From Sphingobacterium sp. HMA12 (lineage in GTDB: Bacteria > Bacteroidota > Bacteroidia > Sphingobacteriales > Sphingobacteriaceae), in contig NZ_BEYR01000009.1 of NCBI RefSeq assembly GCF_002933815.1, forward strand, positions 1 through 64,000: 64,000 nucleotides of DNA, written 5' to 3'. The position numbers were made by a program, and so were the translations under genes. The notes beneath the pieces were generated by a model. It made no database searches. It saw nothing but the letters and a program-made list of their open reading frames with translations, and had not been told where the DNA came from. This document shows positions 24,242 to 33,642 of this stretch, piece after piece; position 1 is the first letter of the stretch; the number at the start of each line of letters is the position of its first letter.

Positions 24242-26521
24242 TTATTGAATTATTCTAAGTTTTGCAAATTTAAGCAACAATTGTTTCTGTCCCAACTCTT
24301 TAAAGAAAATAGTTGCTTTTATATCTCCTTTATTTCCTTCTAGATTGACAACTTTGCCAAATCCAAAGCGTTCATGTTCAACTTCCATGCCGACCTGAAG
24401 ATTTGATGTGTCAGAAGGAGCAAAACCCGCAGTAGGTTTGTGGGCTTTGGGCAGTATAGACGTTGTTTTAACCATTGCTTTAGGCTTGGGTTTAGAAAAC
24501 GTATCATCACTGTCCTTTTGTTGCCATGCAATTCGTTCGCCTTGAAAACTCCCGGCTGAGGCGGAAGTTTGTCGTGGTTTAAAATCCAATGCAAGACAAG
24601 CAGGATTCAATTCATCCAAAAAACGACTGGGTTCGCAATTATTCAACGTTCCCCAACGATATCGCGAAGTAGCATACGAAAGTAGTAATTTTTTTTCAGC
24701 TCTGGTAACAGCAACGTAAAAAAGTCTTCGTTCTTCTTCCAATTCCGTCCTGGAATTCAATGACAACTGAGACGGAAACAGGTTTTCTTCCAAGCCTACA
24801 ATAAAAACAACAGGAAATTCAAGTCCTTTAGAAGAGTGTATAGTCATCAAAGAAACAGTATCTGCATTCGGATCTTTATCGTTGTCATCGTTAGTCAATA
24901 AAGCGATGTCCTGCATGTATATATCAAGACCACGGTCTTCAATATCTTCCCGTTCCGAAAACTCTTTGATACCATTGAGTAGCTCCTGAATGTTTTCATA
25001 ACGCGCTAACCCCTCTACCGACTTATCCTCATAAAGTTCTTTCAAGATACCACAGTGCTGTGCAATATGCATCGCAGTATCAAACGCATTGTTATTTTTA
25101 GCCAAGGCCTGAAAACTTTGTACCATTTGCGCGAAACCACCCACAGAAGTCGCGCTACGACCATCCAAGAAATGTGCGGCATTAGCCACCACATCCCAAA
25201 TGCGATATTGGTTCTGATCGGCAGCGATCATAATCTTCTCAATCGTTGTATCTCCTATTCCCCGACGAGGGTAGTTAATAACACGTTTCAATGCTTCCTC
25301 ATCATTGGGATTGAAGGTAAGACGGAAATAAGCGATCAGATCTTTAATTTCTTTCCGTTGGTAGAAAGACGTGCCGCCATAGATTTTATAAGGTATATTG
25401 ATCTTGCGCAAGGCCTCCTCCATCGCCCTTGATTGGGCATTAGTCCGATAAAGAATAGCAAAATCTTTGTAATTAAGTCCTTTCAGCGATTTCTCTTCAA
25501 TAATCTGATCTGCAACAATTTTCCCCTCTTCATTATCAGAGAAAGCACGTGAAACCTTAATTTTCTCACCTTCTTCATTATCCGAAAAAACATTCTTTTC
25601 CAGCTGGTTCTGGTTATTGGCGATCACCGAATTTGCCGCATTGACAATCATTTTGGTGGATCTATAATTCTGCTCCAGTTTAAAGATCTTGACATCCGGA
25701 TAATCTTTCTGGAAATTCAAAATATTCTGGATATTGGCACCCCGGAAGGCATATATTGACTGCGCGTCATCACCAACAACACAGATGTTTTCATTGACGG
25801 CGGCTAATCGTTTGACGATTAGGTACTGCGAAAAGTTGGTATCCTGGTACTCATCGACCATCAAATAACGAAATTGATGCTGGTATTTGTGCAATACCTC
25901 CGGATGTTTATTCAATAAAACATTAGTTTTGAACAGGAGATCATCAAAATCCATGGCACCCGCGCGATAACAGCGCTGTGCATAGGTCATGTAAATCTGT
26001 CCCAATTGCCCGCGTCCATTCGAAATATCTTCGGCTAATATGGCCTCATTTTTATTGTATTCCTGTGGCGATATCAAATTATTCTTGGCTTGCGATATCC
26101 GGCCATAGACATGATTGACATTGTATAATTTGTCATCCAGGTTCATCTCCTTTAGAATAGCACGCAGCAAACTTTTGGTATCGTCCGTATCGTAGATGGT
26201 AAAATTTCGGGGATATCCGATCAGTTCAGCTTCTACCCGAAGTATTTTTGCGAATACGGAGTGAAATGTTCCCATCCAAATATTTTTCGCTTCGCTTCCT
26301 ACGACAGAAACGATACGCGCGCGCATCTCTTTGGCCGCCTTATTCGTAAATGTCAATACCAAGATATTGAATGGATCGACGCCTTTTTGAATCAAATGTG
26401 CGACACGATACGTAATCACCCGTGTTTTTCCTGAACCAGCTCCTGCAACAATCATGACAGGGCCTTCTGTTTGCTCTACGGCTCCTCGTTGTGAAGGGTT
26501 TAAACCCGCTAAATAATCCAA
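24242..26521 (-). CDS. UvrD/PcrA-type superfamily 1 DNA helicase
   Basis: The 759-residue ATPase moves 3'-5' on single-stranded DNA. Motif I is AGAGSGKTRV (27-36), motif II VDEYQDTN, motif III GDDAQSIYAFRGA, motif IV LEQNYRST and motif VI VAVTRAEKKLLLSYA, all intact. The C-terminus (about 700-759, VGMEVEHERFGFGKVVNLEG) is the PcrA/UvrD Tudor-like domain that contacts RNA polymerase in PcrA. It probably serves nucleotide excision repair and replication conflicts. An AAGGAG ribosome binding site precedes the ATG, which is uncommon in this group. Confidence 0.95.
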   Translation of the reverse strand: MDYLAGLNPSQRGAVEQTEGPVMIVAGAGSGKTRVITYRVAHLIQKGVDPFNILVLTFTNKAAKEMRARIVSVVGSEAKNIWMGTFHSVFAKILRVEAELIGYPRNFTIYDTDDTKSLLRAILKEMNLDDKLYNVNHVYGRISQAKNNLISPQEYNKNEAILAEDISNGRGQLGQIYMTYAQRCYRAGAMDFDDLLFKTNVLLNKHPEVLHKYQHQFRYLMVDEYQDTNFSQYLIVKRLAAVNENICVVGDDAQSIYAFRGANIQNILNFQKDYPDVKIFKLEQNYRSTKMIVNAANSVIANNQNQLEKNVFSDNEEGEKIKVSRAFSDNEEGKIVADQIIEEKSLKGLNYKDFAILYRTNAQSRAMEEALRKINIPYKIYGGTSFYQRKEIKDLIAYFRLTFNPNDEEALKRVINYPRRGIGDTTIEKIMIAADQNQYRIWDVVANAAHFLDGRSATSVGGFAQMVQSFQALAKNNNAFDTAMHIAQHCGILKELYEDKSVEGLARYENIQELLNGIKEFSEREDIEDRGLDIYMQDIALLTNDDNDKDPNADTVSLMTIHSSKGLEFPVVFIVGLEENLFPSQLSLNSRTELEEERRLFYVAVTRAEKKLLLSYATSRYRWGTLNNCEPSRFLDELNPACLALDFKPRQTSASAGSFQGERIAWQQKDSDDTFSKPKPKAMVKTTSILPKAHKPTAGFAPSDTSNLQVGMEVEHERFGFGKVVNLEGNKGDIKATIFFKELGQKQLLLKFAKLRIIQ

Positions 26522-26614
26522 ATTAACTCCTTAAATTTTAAAACCTGAGAATAGGGTATAAAAGTACAAATTTCCTATCGATCACTAAGGCAATCAAGCC
26601 AATATTTTTGCACA

Positions 26615-26648
26615 AAAAAATCCGACAATTTAAAATCGCCGGATTTTT
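26615..26648 (-). terminator. Terminator after guaB
   Basis: AAAAAATCCG (26615-26624) pairs with CGGATTTTT (26640-26648) around a loop with further weak pairing. On the minus strand the stem is followed by a T-run, 17 bases after the guaB stop codon. Confidence 0.8.
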
Positions 26649-26664
26649 ATAGCATCACTTATGT

Positions 26665-28140
26665 TTAACCTCTGCTGTTATAGTTTGGCGCTTCTTTCGT
26701 AATAGAGATATTATGTGGATGAGACTCTCTCAAGCCAGCACCTGTAATACGAACAAACTGCGCCTGTTGTAGCTTCTCGATCGTTGCAGCACCACAATAG
26801 CCCATGGAAGCACGCAAGCCACCGATATACTGATAGACGACTTCTGCCAATGTACCTTTGTAAGGAACGCGTCCGACGATACCTTCCGGAACCAACTTTT
26901 TGATATCATCCTCTACATCCTGAAAATAACGGTCTTTAGAACCTTTTTCCATTGCTTCGATAGATCCCATACCACGGTATGATTTAAATTTACGGCCTTC
27001 GTAAATAATTGTTTCTCCGGGAGCTTCTTCTACTCCGGCAAATAGAGAACCAGCCATAATTGTACTTGCTCCGGCAGCGATAGCTTTCGCGATATCGCCT
27101 GTTTGTTTGATACCACCATCGGCGATCAAAGGCACACCTGTTCCTTTAAGCGCTTTAGCAACTTCATACACAGCGTAAAGCTGAGGGACGCCGACACCTG
27201 CGATAATACGTGTTGTACAGATTGAACCGGGCCCGATACCTACTTTTACGGCATCTGCACCAGCCTCAGCTAATGCTGTTGCGGCTGCGCCTGTTGCGAT
27301 ATTCCCAACGATCACCTGTAGTTCCGGAAATTTGGATTTCACCAATTTCAATTTATCAATTACACCTTTTGAATGGCCATGCGCAGTATCAATGGTCACT
27401 ACATCCACGCCAGCTTTTACCAAAGCTTCAACCCTGTCCAAAGTATCTGGCGTAACACCTACTGCAGCACCTACTAGTAGGCGACCGTGGCTATCTTTAG
27501 CAGCATTGGGATAATGCTTATATTTCTGTATATCCTTAAAAGTGATCAAACCCTTCAAGATGCCTTCATTGTTGACAACCGGAAGCTTCTCGATTTTTTC
27601 GTTCTGAAGAATTTCCTCGGCTTTCACCAAATCCGTTCCTTCGGGAGCAACGACAAGATTATCTTTCGTCATCAGCTCATTGATCGGACGGGTCATATCT
27701 TTCTGAAAACGAAGGTCACGATTGGTTACGATACCCACCAATTGGCCTTTTTCATTCACCACTGGAATTCCCCCGATCTTATGTTCCTTCATAATATTAA
27801 AGGCATCCCCAACAGTAGCTGTAGCCAATAGTGTTACTGGATCTTGGATCATACCACTCTCAGAACGCTTGACTTTGCGCACTTCAGCGGCTTGTTCTGC
27901 AATCGTCATGTTCTTATGTAACATACCAATACCGCCCGCTTGTGCGATCGCAATTGCTAAATCAGCACCCGTTACCGTATCCATTGCTGCAGAAACCAAT
28001 GGAATATTTAATTTGATTTTTTTTGTCAGGGAGGTACTCGTATCGACGTCACGTGGTAAAATTTCAGAATAAGCTGGAATTAATAAGACGTCATCGTAAG
28101 TGAGACCTTCTGCTACGAATTTTTGTGGATCTAATTGCAT
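26665..28140 (-). CDS. guaB: IMP dehydrogenase
   Basis: The 491-residue enzyme oxidises IMP to XMP with NAD+, the first step to GMP. The catalytic loop GPGSICTTRIIAGVG carries Cys308. A pair of CBS domains interrupts the TIM barrel (about 95-215; IGGIPVVNEKGQLVGIVTNRD), the site of allosteric nucleotide binding. The C-terminal flap (YRGMGSIEAM, RVPYKG) is present and the length is normal. The leader is very short and consists mostly of a hairpin that ends right before the ATG. Confidence 0.97.
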   Translation of the reverse strand: MQLDPQKFVAEGLTYDDVLLIPAYSEILPRDVDTSTSLTKKIKLNIPLVSAAMDTVTGADLAIAIAQAGGIGMLHKNMTIAEQAAEVRKVKRSESGMIQDPVTLLATATVGDAFNIMKEHKIGGIPVVNEKGQLVGIVTNRDLRFQKDMTRPINELMTKDNLVVAPEGTDLVKAEEILQNEKIEKLPVVNNEGILKGLITFKDIQKYKHYPNAAKDSHGRLLVGAAVGVTPDTLDRVEALVKAGVDVVTIDTAHGHSKGVIDKLKLVKSKFPELQVIVGNIATGAAATALAEAGADAVKVGIGPGSICTTRIIAGVGVPQLYAVYEVAKALKGTGVPLIADGGIKQTGDIAKAIAAGASTIMAGSLFAGVEEAPGETIIYEGRKFKSYRGMGSIEAMEKGSKDRYFQDVEDDIKKLVPEGIVGRVPYKGTLAEVVYQYIGGLRASMGYCGAATIEKLQQAQFVRITGAGLRESHPHNISITKEAPNYNSRG

Positions 28141-28170
28141 GGCAAATATGTATTGGGTTTTCTATTTGCC
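28141..28170 (-). promoter_or_regulatory. Hairpin filling the guaB leader
   Basis: GGCAAATA and TATTTGCC (plus 28163-28170 and 28141-28148) form an 8-bp stem with a 14-nt loop; the stem ends directly at the ATG (28140). A TAAATTTG -7 box (28174-28181) places the transcript start at about 28167-28170, so almost the whole leader is this hairpin. It may limit ribosome entry. Confidence 0.55.
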
Positions 28171-28173
28171 AGG

Positions 28174-28181
28174 CAAATTTA
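28174..28181 (-). promoter_or_regulatory. -7 element of guaB
   Basis: Minus-strand TAAATTTG matches TAnnTTTG and is 33 bp before the guaB ATG. No -33 box at the correct distance was found. Confidence 0.5.
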
Positions 28182-28362
28182 AGAAAAATAAGCAATATTA
28201 AAAAATAAAATATACAAATTACAATCCTAAGACAAATTAGAACGATTATGAATTGACACAATTCTCCCTTCCAACGGATTGCTTCTTTTTTTTGGCAAGC
28301 TATTTGCTTTCGGTAACACGAAAAGTAATTTTAATTAATGAAAATATAAAGTAAAGATAATT

Positions 28363-28836
28363 ATGAAAAAGACATTACTCTCATTAGCTGCTGTTGCAGC
28401 ATTAGCATTTGGAGCACAAGAAGCGAAAGCTCAATCTCCACAACGTGCCGCTATCGGTGTTGTTTTTGACGGAACGGGTGGTGACCTTTGGGGTGTTCAA
28501 TACAAGCAATCTTTTGGCGGAACAAACAATGGTCAAGCACAGGTGATGTTTGATGACCATGTAGTTGCTGTAGGTGCGGATTATCAATATGCTAGACCAT
28601 TCCGTGGTGTAAACGGACTAGGATGGTATGCGGGTGTTGGTGCTCAATTGACATTCATCGACGCTGGTGATAATATGACTCTTGTAGGTTTGAGACCACA
28701 ATTAGGTTTGGAATTTAAGATCCCTGCCGCTCCTATCGGATTTCACGCAGACTGGAAACCAGACTGGAGATTGAATCACGGTAATGATTTTGACGCTTCA
28801 ACTTTCACTTTCGGTATTAAATATACGTTGAGATAG
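28363..28836 (+). CDS. Small outer-membrane beta-barrel protein
   Basis: The 157-residue protein has a signal peptide (1-24, cut after AKAQ) followed by alternating strands (AAIGVVFDG, GVQYKQSF, HVVAVGADYQYARPF, GWYAGVGAQLTF, LRPQLGLEFKI, FTFGIKYTLR) that predict an eight-stranded barrel of the OmpA/OmpW size class. The C-terminus lacks a final aromatic but otherwise fits. A homologue with the same layout lies at 62828-63328. Function unknown. A strong terminator follows, so it is monocistronic. Confidence 0.75.
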   Translation: MKKTLLSLAAVAALAFGAQEAKAQSPQRAAIGVVFDGTGGDLWGVQYKQSFGGTNNGQAQVMFDDHVVAVGADYQYARPFRGVNGLGWYAGVGAQLTFIDAGDNMTLVGLRPQLGLEFKIPAAPIGFHADWKPDWRLNHGNDFDASTFTFGIKYTLR

Positions 28837-28850
28837 TATTAAGAAAAGAT

Positions 28851-28890
28851 AAAAAAGGCCCTGTTCAGTTTGAAACAGGGCCTTTTTTTT
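28851..28890 (+). terminator. Rho-independent terminator
   Basis: AAAAAAGGCCCTGTT pairs with AACAGGGCCTTTTTT around the loop CAGTTTGA and is followed by T8. It ends the small barrel protein gene, 15 bases after its stop. Confidence 0.95.
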
Positions 28891-28994
28891 GTAAAATAAT
28901 TCCATTAAATATTTCTTTTTTTCAGCAATTCTTCTAATTTTATGCCTTTGACCTAAATGGCATAAATAAAGCTTTTCATTCTACAAAAATTTTA

Positions 28995-29002
28995 TACCTT
29001 TG
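28995..29002 (+). promoter_or_regulatory. -7 element of secDF
   Basis: TACCTTTG matches TAnnTTTG and lies 91 bp before the secDF ATG, giving an AT-rich leader of about 85 nt. The -33 region carries CTTTTC rather than TTTG, so this is a moderate match. Confidence 0.5.
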
Positions 29003-29093
29003 CCATTCTTGGTAAAGTGTGATTAAACAAGAACTAATTATCAATTACATAAACAGTATTTAACATTAAAATTAATACAATTAATAACAGACG

Positions 29094-32081
29094 ATGCAAG
29101 GTAAAGGGCTGATTAAACTTTTAGTGATAGTGGTGTCATTAGCGTGTCTATACTCCCTATCATTTACTTGGGTGACCCGCAAGGTGGAGCAAGATGCTGA
29201 GAAGTTTGCCAAAGGAGATTTGGCGAAAGAGAAGAGCTATCTAGACTCCATGGCAGGTGAAGTAGTGTACAATTTAGGTTTTGCGAAATACACCTATAGG
29301 GAAGCAAAAGCAAATGAACTGGCTTTAGGATTGGATTTGAAAGGTGGTATGAACGTTACCATGGAAATCTCATTGGATGAGTTGATCCGTAATCTAGCGA
29401 ATAATCCAAAAGATGAAAAATTCAACAAGGCGTTGGAGCAAGCGGTAGTAAAGAGTAAAACTAGTCCGAAAACGGTCGTAGCATTGTTTATGGAAGAATA
29501 CAAATCCATCGGTGCTTCTACCCCGCTTTCGACATTCTTTTCGACAAAAGACAACGCTTCTTTAATTAAACCGGGTGATTCTGATTCAAAAGTTGAATCA
29601 TTCCTCCAAAAAGAAGCAGACAATGCCATTCAAAATTCGTACAAAGTACTGCGCACCCGTATTGATAAATTCGGTGTTGCTTCACCAAATATCCAAATTC
29701 AGCAAGGTACAAACCGTATCTTGGTCGAATTACCGGGTGTAAAAGACGAAAGCCGTGTTCGTAACTTACTTCAAGGTTCGGCTAAATTGGAATTCTATGA
29801 AACTTACACCAATCAAGAAGTTTACCCTGTATTAGAAAATATTGACAGAACATTAGCGACTACTTTAAAAGCTGCGCCCACTACGCCAAACAGTGCTGTT
29901 GCTGACACAACGAAAAAGTCAGACGATTTATTGTCTAACTTAACTGGCGGTCAAAAAGACAACAAAGCTAAAAAAGATAGTGCAGCGCTTAATCTAGGTC
30001 AGAAAAATCCATTATTTGAGGCTTTACGTCCAGCAGTTTACATGGGCGAAAATCAACAAATGGCGCTTATGCCTGGTGCTATGGTCGGTATCGCTTCATT
30101 GAAAGATACCGCTAAAGTAAACGCTTATCTGCAACGTCCGGAAGTAAAATCAATTCTTCCAGGCAACTTAAAGCTTTTATGGGCTGTAAAACCAGAGCAA
30201 AAAACACCGGAGCAACTTTCCTTGTATGCCATCAAAGCAGTAGGACCGGATAATGGTGCTGTATTGACCGGTGATGTCATCACCGATGCGAATGCCAACT
30301 TTGATGAGAAAAACCAACCTGTTGTTGGAATGCAAATGAATAGTGAGGGCGCGCGTGAATGGAAAAAAATTACGGCGAAAGCGGCTCAAAATAGAGATGC
30401 AATCGCTATTGTATTGGACAATGTCGTTTATTCTGCTCCTTCTGTTAATGGTGAAATTCCAAACGGTAGTTCATCAATCTCCGGCTCATTTACGGTAGAG
30501 GATACAAAAGATTTGGCAAACGTATTGAAAGCTGGCCGTCTTCCGACTACAGCGAAAATCGTTGAAGAAGCGATCGTAGGTCCTACATTGGGACAAGCAG
30601 CAATTGATGCAGGTATTAACTCAGCGGTCATCGGTATTATCGTGGTAATGATCTTCATGATTGCGTATTACAACACTGCAGGTATTGTGGCTAACATTGC
30701 TGTATTGTTGAATGTATTCATTATCATGGGGGTATTAGCCTCACTCAATGCTGTACTGACCTTACCTGGTATTGCCGGTATCGTATTGACAATGGGTACC
30801 GCCGTCGATGCAAACGTACTGATCTATGAACGTATCCGTGAGGAGCTCGGTTTAGGAAAATCGATCCGTCAGGCGGTTGCCGATGGATACAAACACGCTT
30901 TACCATCTATCTTAGATTCACAGATTACGACCTTCTTGATCGGTATCATCCTATTCTTGTTTGGTAGTGGCCCAATTTTAGGTTTCGCAACAACATTGAT
31001 GGTTGGTATTATTACATCATTGTTTACCGCAATACTTGTAACACGTGTTATTTTTGAATGGATGCTGGAAAAAGATATCAAAATTAAAGTATCTTTCCCT
31101 TGGTCTGCAAACACCTTGCATAATGCAAACTTCAAATTCGTTCAAAAACGTAAAGTATTCTATGCGATCTCTATTGTAGCGGTCTTAATTTCTGCTGCTT
31201 CAATTTTCACAAAAGGTTTCAGTTTAGGTGTAGATTTCCAAGGTGGACGTACTTATACCGTTCGTTACGATAAACCGGTTGATCCGGAAGCTGTACGTAC
31301 CAGTTTGGACGATATCTTCCAAAAAACAACTGAAGTAAAAGTATTTGGCGCATCAAACCAACTTCGTGTGACAACAACATATCATATCGAAGAAACTTCC
31401 GATGCGGCCGATAAAGAAGTATTGGATAAATTGAACCAGGGACTATCTAAAGTAGATGCGTCCAACAAACATGAAATCCTGTCCTCACAAAAAGTAGGAC
31501 CGAGTATCGCGTCTGACATCAAATCAAGAGCAACTAGCTCGGCAATCTTCTCCATTATTATTGTAGCGGCATATATCTTAATCCGTTTCCGCAAATGGGA
31601 GTATTCTGTGGGTGCAGCTATTGCAACCATCCACGATGCCATTATTCTATTAGGTTTATTCTCTTTATTGGATGGTATTGTACCATTCTCATTGGATATT
31701 GACCAACACTTTGTGGCGGCCATCTTAACAGTAATCGCATACTCGGTGAATGATACGGTGGTTGTATTTGACCGCTTGAGAGAGTTCGTATCCAAACCGA
31801 ATGCACATAACGAAGATCTTGGCGATGTTGTCAATCACGCAATCAACTCTACCCTAAGCAGAACAATTATTACTTCATTGACGATCGTTTTCGTTCTTGC
31901 GGTCTTGTTCATCTTTGGTGGTGAGGTTATCCGTGGATTCTCTTTCGCGATCTTAATCGGTGTTATTGTGGGTACCTATTCTTCCATTATCCTAGCTGCG
32001 CCTTCTGTATACGATTTACGTAAAGGAAAGCACTTAGCTGAAGGTAATGCTGCAAAAAAAGCTGAAGTAGTAAGACCATAA
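29094..32081 (+). CDS. secDF: Protein translocase SecDF fusion
   Basis: The 995-residue polypeptide joins SecD (about 1-660) and SecF (about 690-980). SecD part: one N-terminal membrane helix, D1 motif LGLDLKGGMNVTME, a large periplasmic domain containing an inserted Ser/Lys/Asp-rich linker (about 265-300), then five helices with GTAVDANVLIYERIREE. SecF part: LGVDFQGGRTYTVRYD, then helices with YSVNDTVVVFDRLRE. SecDF uses the proton gradient to pull proteins across the inner membrane after SecA. The fusion is usual in Bacteroidota. A terminator follows directly. Confidence 0.97.
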   Translation: MQGKGLIKLLVIVVSLACLYSLSFTWVTRKVEQDAEKFAKGDLAKEKSYLDSMAGEVVYNLGFAKYTYREAKANELALGLDLKGGMNVTMEISLDELIRNLANNPKDEKFNKALEQAVVKSKTSPKTVVALFMEEYKSIGASTPLSTFFSTKDNASLIKPGDSDSKVESFLQKEADNAIQNSYKVLRTRIDKFGVASPNIQIQQGTNRILVELPGVKDESRVRNLLQGSAKLEFYETYTNQEVYPVLENIDRTLATTLKAAPTTPNSAVADTTKKSDDLLSNLTGGQKDNKAKKDSAALNLGQKNPLFEALRPAVYMGENQQMALMPGAMVGIASLKDTAKVNAYLQRPEVKSILPGNLKLLWAVKPEQKTPEQLSLYAIKAVGPDNGAVLTGDVITDANANFDEKNQPVVGMQMNSEGAREWKKITAKAAQNRDAIAIVLDNVVYSAPSVNGEIPNGSSSISGSFTVEDTKDLANVLKAGRLPTTAKIVEEAIVGPTLGQAAIDAGINSAVIGIIVVMIFMIAYYNTAGIVANIAVLLNVFIIMGVLASLNAVLTLPGIAGIVLTMGTAVDANVLIYERIREELGLGKSIRQAVADGYKHALPSILDSQITTFLIGIILFLFGSGPILGFATTLMVGIITSLFTAILVTRVIFEWMLEKDIKIKVSFPWSANTLHNANFKFVQKRKVFYAISIVAVLISAASIFTKGFSLGVDFQGGRTYTVRYDKPVDPEAVRTSLDDIFQKTTEVKVFGASNQLRVTTTYHIEETSDAADKEVLDKLNQGLSKVDASNKHEILSSQKVGPSIASDIKSRATSSAIFSIIIVAAYILIRFRKWEYSVGAAIATIHDAIILLGLFSLLDGIVPFSLDIDQHFVAAILTVIAYSVNDTVVVFDRLREFVSKPNAHNEDLGDVVNHAINSTLSRTIITSLTIVFVLAVLFIFGGEVIRGFSFAILIGVIVGTYSSIILAAPSVYDLRKGKHLAEGNAAKKAEVVRP

Positions 32082-32103
32082 TAAGATTAAAAATACCAAA
32101 GAG

Positions 32104-32132
32104 AGGCGTTCAAGTTTTTGAACGCCTTTTTT
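32104..32132 (+). terminator. Terminator after secDF
   Basis: AGGCGTTCAA (32104-32113) pairs with TTGAACGCCT (32118-32127) around a 4-nt loop and is followed by a T-run. Confidence 0.92.
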
Positions 32133-32148
32133 ATTGCATTCAAATTAC

Positions 32149-32193
32149 TTGTTACACTAAATATTTTAAATATATTTGTCATACTAAATATTT
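32149..32193 (+). promoter_or_regulatory. Promoter with overlapping repeat operator, MarR/Fnr/Fd operon
   Basis: TTG (32149-32151), 19 nt, then TATATTTG (32171-32178) is a full consensus promoter. ACTAAATATTT occurs at 32156-32166 and again at 32183-32193 (27-bp period), on either side of the -7 box; each contains the palindrome AAATATTT, and a related AAATATATTT lies at 32168-32177. This is a plausible MarR autoregulatory operator. Confidence 0.65.
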
Positions 32194-32195
32194 GT

Positions 32196-32633
32196 ATGCT
32201 AAACGAAAAATTCGACCGCTATTCTTTCATCTTGGATCAAACCGCCAAGAAGGTAAAACATTTTGCACAATCGTCTTTTACGGAAAAGGGATTTGACATT
32301 ACAGTAGATCAATGGTCTGTCTTAAAGGCACTCTACGAAACCGAACAGTTATCGCAGAAAGAATTGGCCAAACGATGCGGCAAAGACCAGCCCACATTGA
32401 CCCGCATCGTAGATATTCTGCTGAAGAAAGGTTTGGCCGAACGTGTGATTGATGAGACAGACCGCCGGAGCCTCTATCTTCATTTGACGAAAGAGGGGAA
32501 ACTTAAGGTTGCATCCCTATCTCCTATCGTTGCAGAAATCCGGATGAAAGCCTGGGAGAAACTGACCGAAAAAGATTTCGAGGATTTTACAAGAATATTA
32601 AACACGATTTACAACAATTTAAATGTACAATAG
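32196..32633 (+). CDS. MarR family transcriptional regulator
   Basis: The protein has 145 residues from the ATG at 32196. A longer frame from 32118 would start inside the upstream terminator and cross the promoter, so I reject it. The winged helix is clear: LSQKELAKRCGKDQPTLTRIVDIL as helix-turn-helix, DETDRRSLYLHLT as wing. The gene begins three bases after the second operator-like repeat and two bases separate its stop from the ferredoxin reductase ATG, so it most likely autoregulates a three-gene redox operon. The inducing signal is unknown. Confidence 0.88.
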   Translation: MLNEKFDRYSFILDQTAKKVKHFAQSSFTEKGFDITVDQWSVLKALYETEQLSQKELAKRCGKDQPTLTRIVDILLKKGLAERVIDETDRRSLYLHLTKEGKLKVASLSPIVAEIRMKAWEKLTEKDFEDFTRILNTIYNNLNVQ

Positions 32634-32635
32634 CT

Positions 32636-33640
32636 ATGATAAATACTGACATCTGTATCATCGGTGCTGGACCAGTAGGATTGTTTGCTGTATTTGAAGC
32701 TGGACTTCTAAAAATGAGATGCCACCTGATTGATGTTTTACCTCAGGTTGGCGGTCAGTTATCCGAAATATATCCACATAAACCAATTTATGATATACCG
32801 GGCTACCCGAGCATCACAGCACAGCAGCTTATTGATAATCAACTTGAACAAATAAAACCATTTGCCCCTAGCTTTACACTAGGGGAACGTGTCGAGCATA
32901 TCGAACGGCAGGATGATGGTTCCTTTATCCTCTCCACGAGCGACCATACAAAAGTTCATGCGCAAGTAATCGTCATTGCAGGTGGATTGGGCTGCTTTGA
33001 ACCCCGTAAGCCTGACATTCAAAATCTACATCTCTATGAGGGCAAGGGTGTGGATTATATGGTAAAAGATCCTGCAAAATACAAGGACAAACGGATCGTT
33101 ATTGCTGGTGGAGGTGATTCTGCACTGGATTGGACGTACCATTTAGCCGATATTGCCCAACAGATTACGCTCATTCATCGCAGCGATTCCTTTCGCGGTG
33201 CACCCGATTCCGCAGAAAAAGTCTTTAAATTGGCGCAAGAAGGTAAAATCAATTTACTTTTATCCCATAATTTAAGTAATCTACAGGGTAACGGGAGCCT
33301 TACGGCTATTGAAACCGTAAGTAAAGAGAAAGAAACAATTGCGGTCGAAGCCGATTATTTTATCCCATTATATGGCCTGACGCCCAAGCTTGGTCCAATT
33401 GCCGACTGGGGACTAAATATTGATAAAAATGCGATTGAAGTCAATACCTTTGATTACTCGACAAACGTCGAACGGATCTATGCCATTGGTGACATTAACA
33501 CTTATCCCGGCAAGCTCAAACTCATCCTATGCGGATACCATGAGGCGGCCTTAATGTGTCAAAGTGCTTTTAAGTTTGTTTATCCCGATCAAAAATTGAC
33601 CTTTAAATATACAACCGTTAATGGTATAAATACATTTTAG
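32636..33640 (+). CDS. Thioredoxin reductase-like ferredoxin-NADP+ reductase
   Basis: The 334-residue flavoprotein has an FAD-binding GAGPVGLFAVFEA (10-22), the family segment DVLPQVGGQLSEIYPHKPIYDIPGYP and an NADPH-binding GGGDSALDW. The CxxC redox pair of thioredoxin reductase is absent, which places it with the TrxR-like ferredoxin-NADP+ reductases of Bacillus (YumC) and Chlorobium. The ferredoxin gene three bases downstream is its obvious partner, so electrons would pass from NADPH to the [2Fe-2S] protein or back. Confidence 0.93.
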   Translation: MINTDICIIGAGPVGLFAVFEAGLLKMRCHLIDVLPQVGGQLSEIYPHKPIYDIPGYPSITAQQLIDNQLEQIKPFAPSFTLGERVEHIERQDDGSFILSTSDHTKVHAQVIVIAGGLGCFEPRKPDIQNLHLYEGKGVDYMVKDPAKYKDKRIVIAGGGDSALDWTYHLADIAQQITLIHRSDSFRGAPDSAEKVFKLAQEGKINLLLSHNLSNLQGNGSLTAIETVSKEKETIAVEADYFIPLYGLTPKLGPIADWGLNIDKNAIEVNTFDYSTNVERIYAIGDINTYPGKLKLILCGYHEAALMCQSAFKFVYPDQKLTFKYTTVNGINTF

Positions 33641-33642
33641 CG

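Noticed and set aside
32118..32195. Upstream extension of the second MarR gene
   Set aside because: The extension begins in the secDF terminator and includes the promoter and operator repeats, so it cannot be translated from this mRNA.
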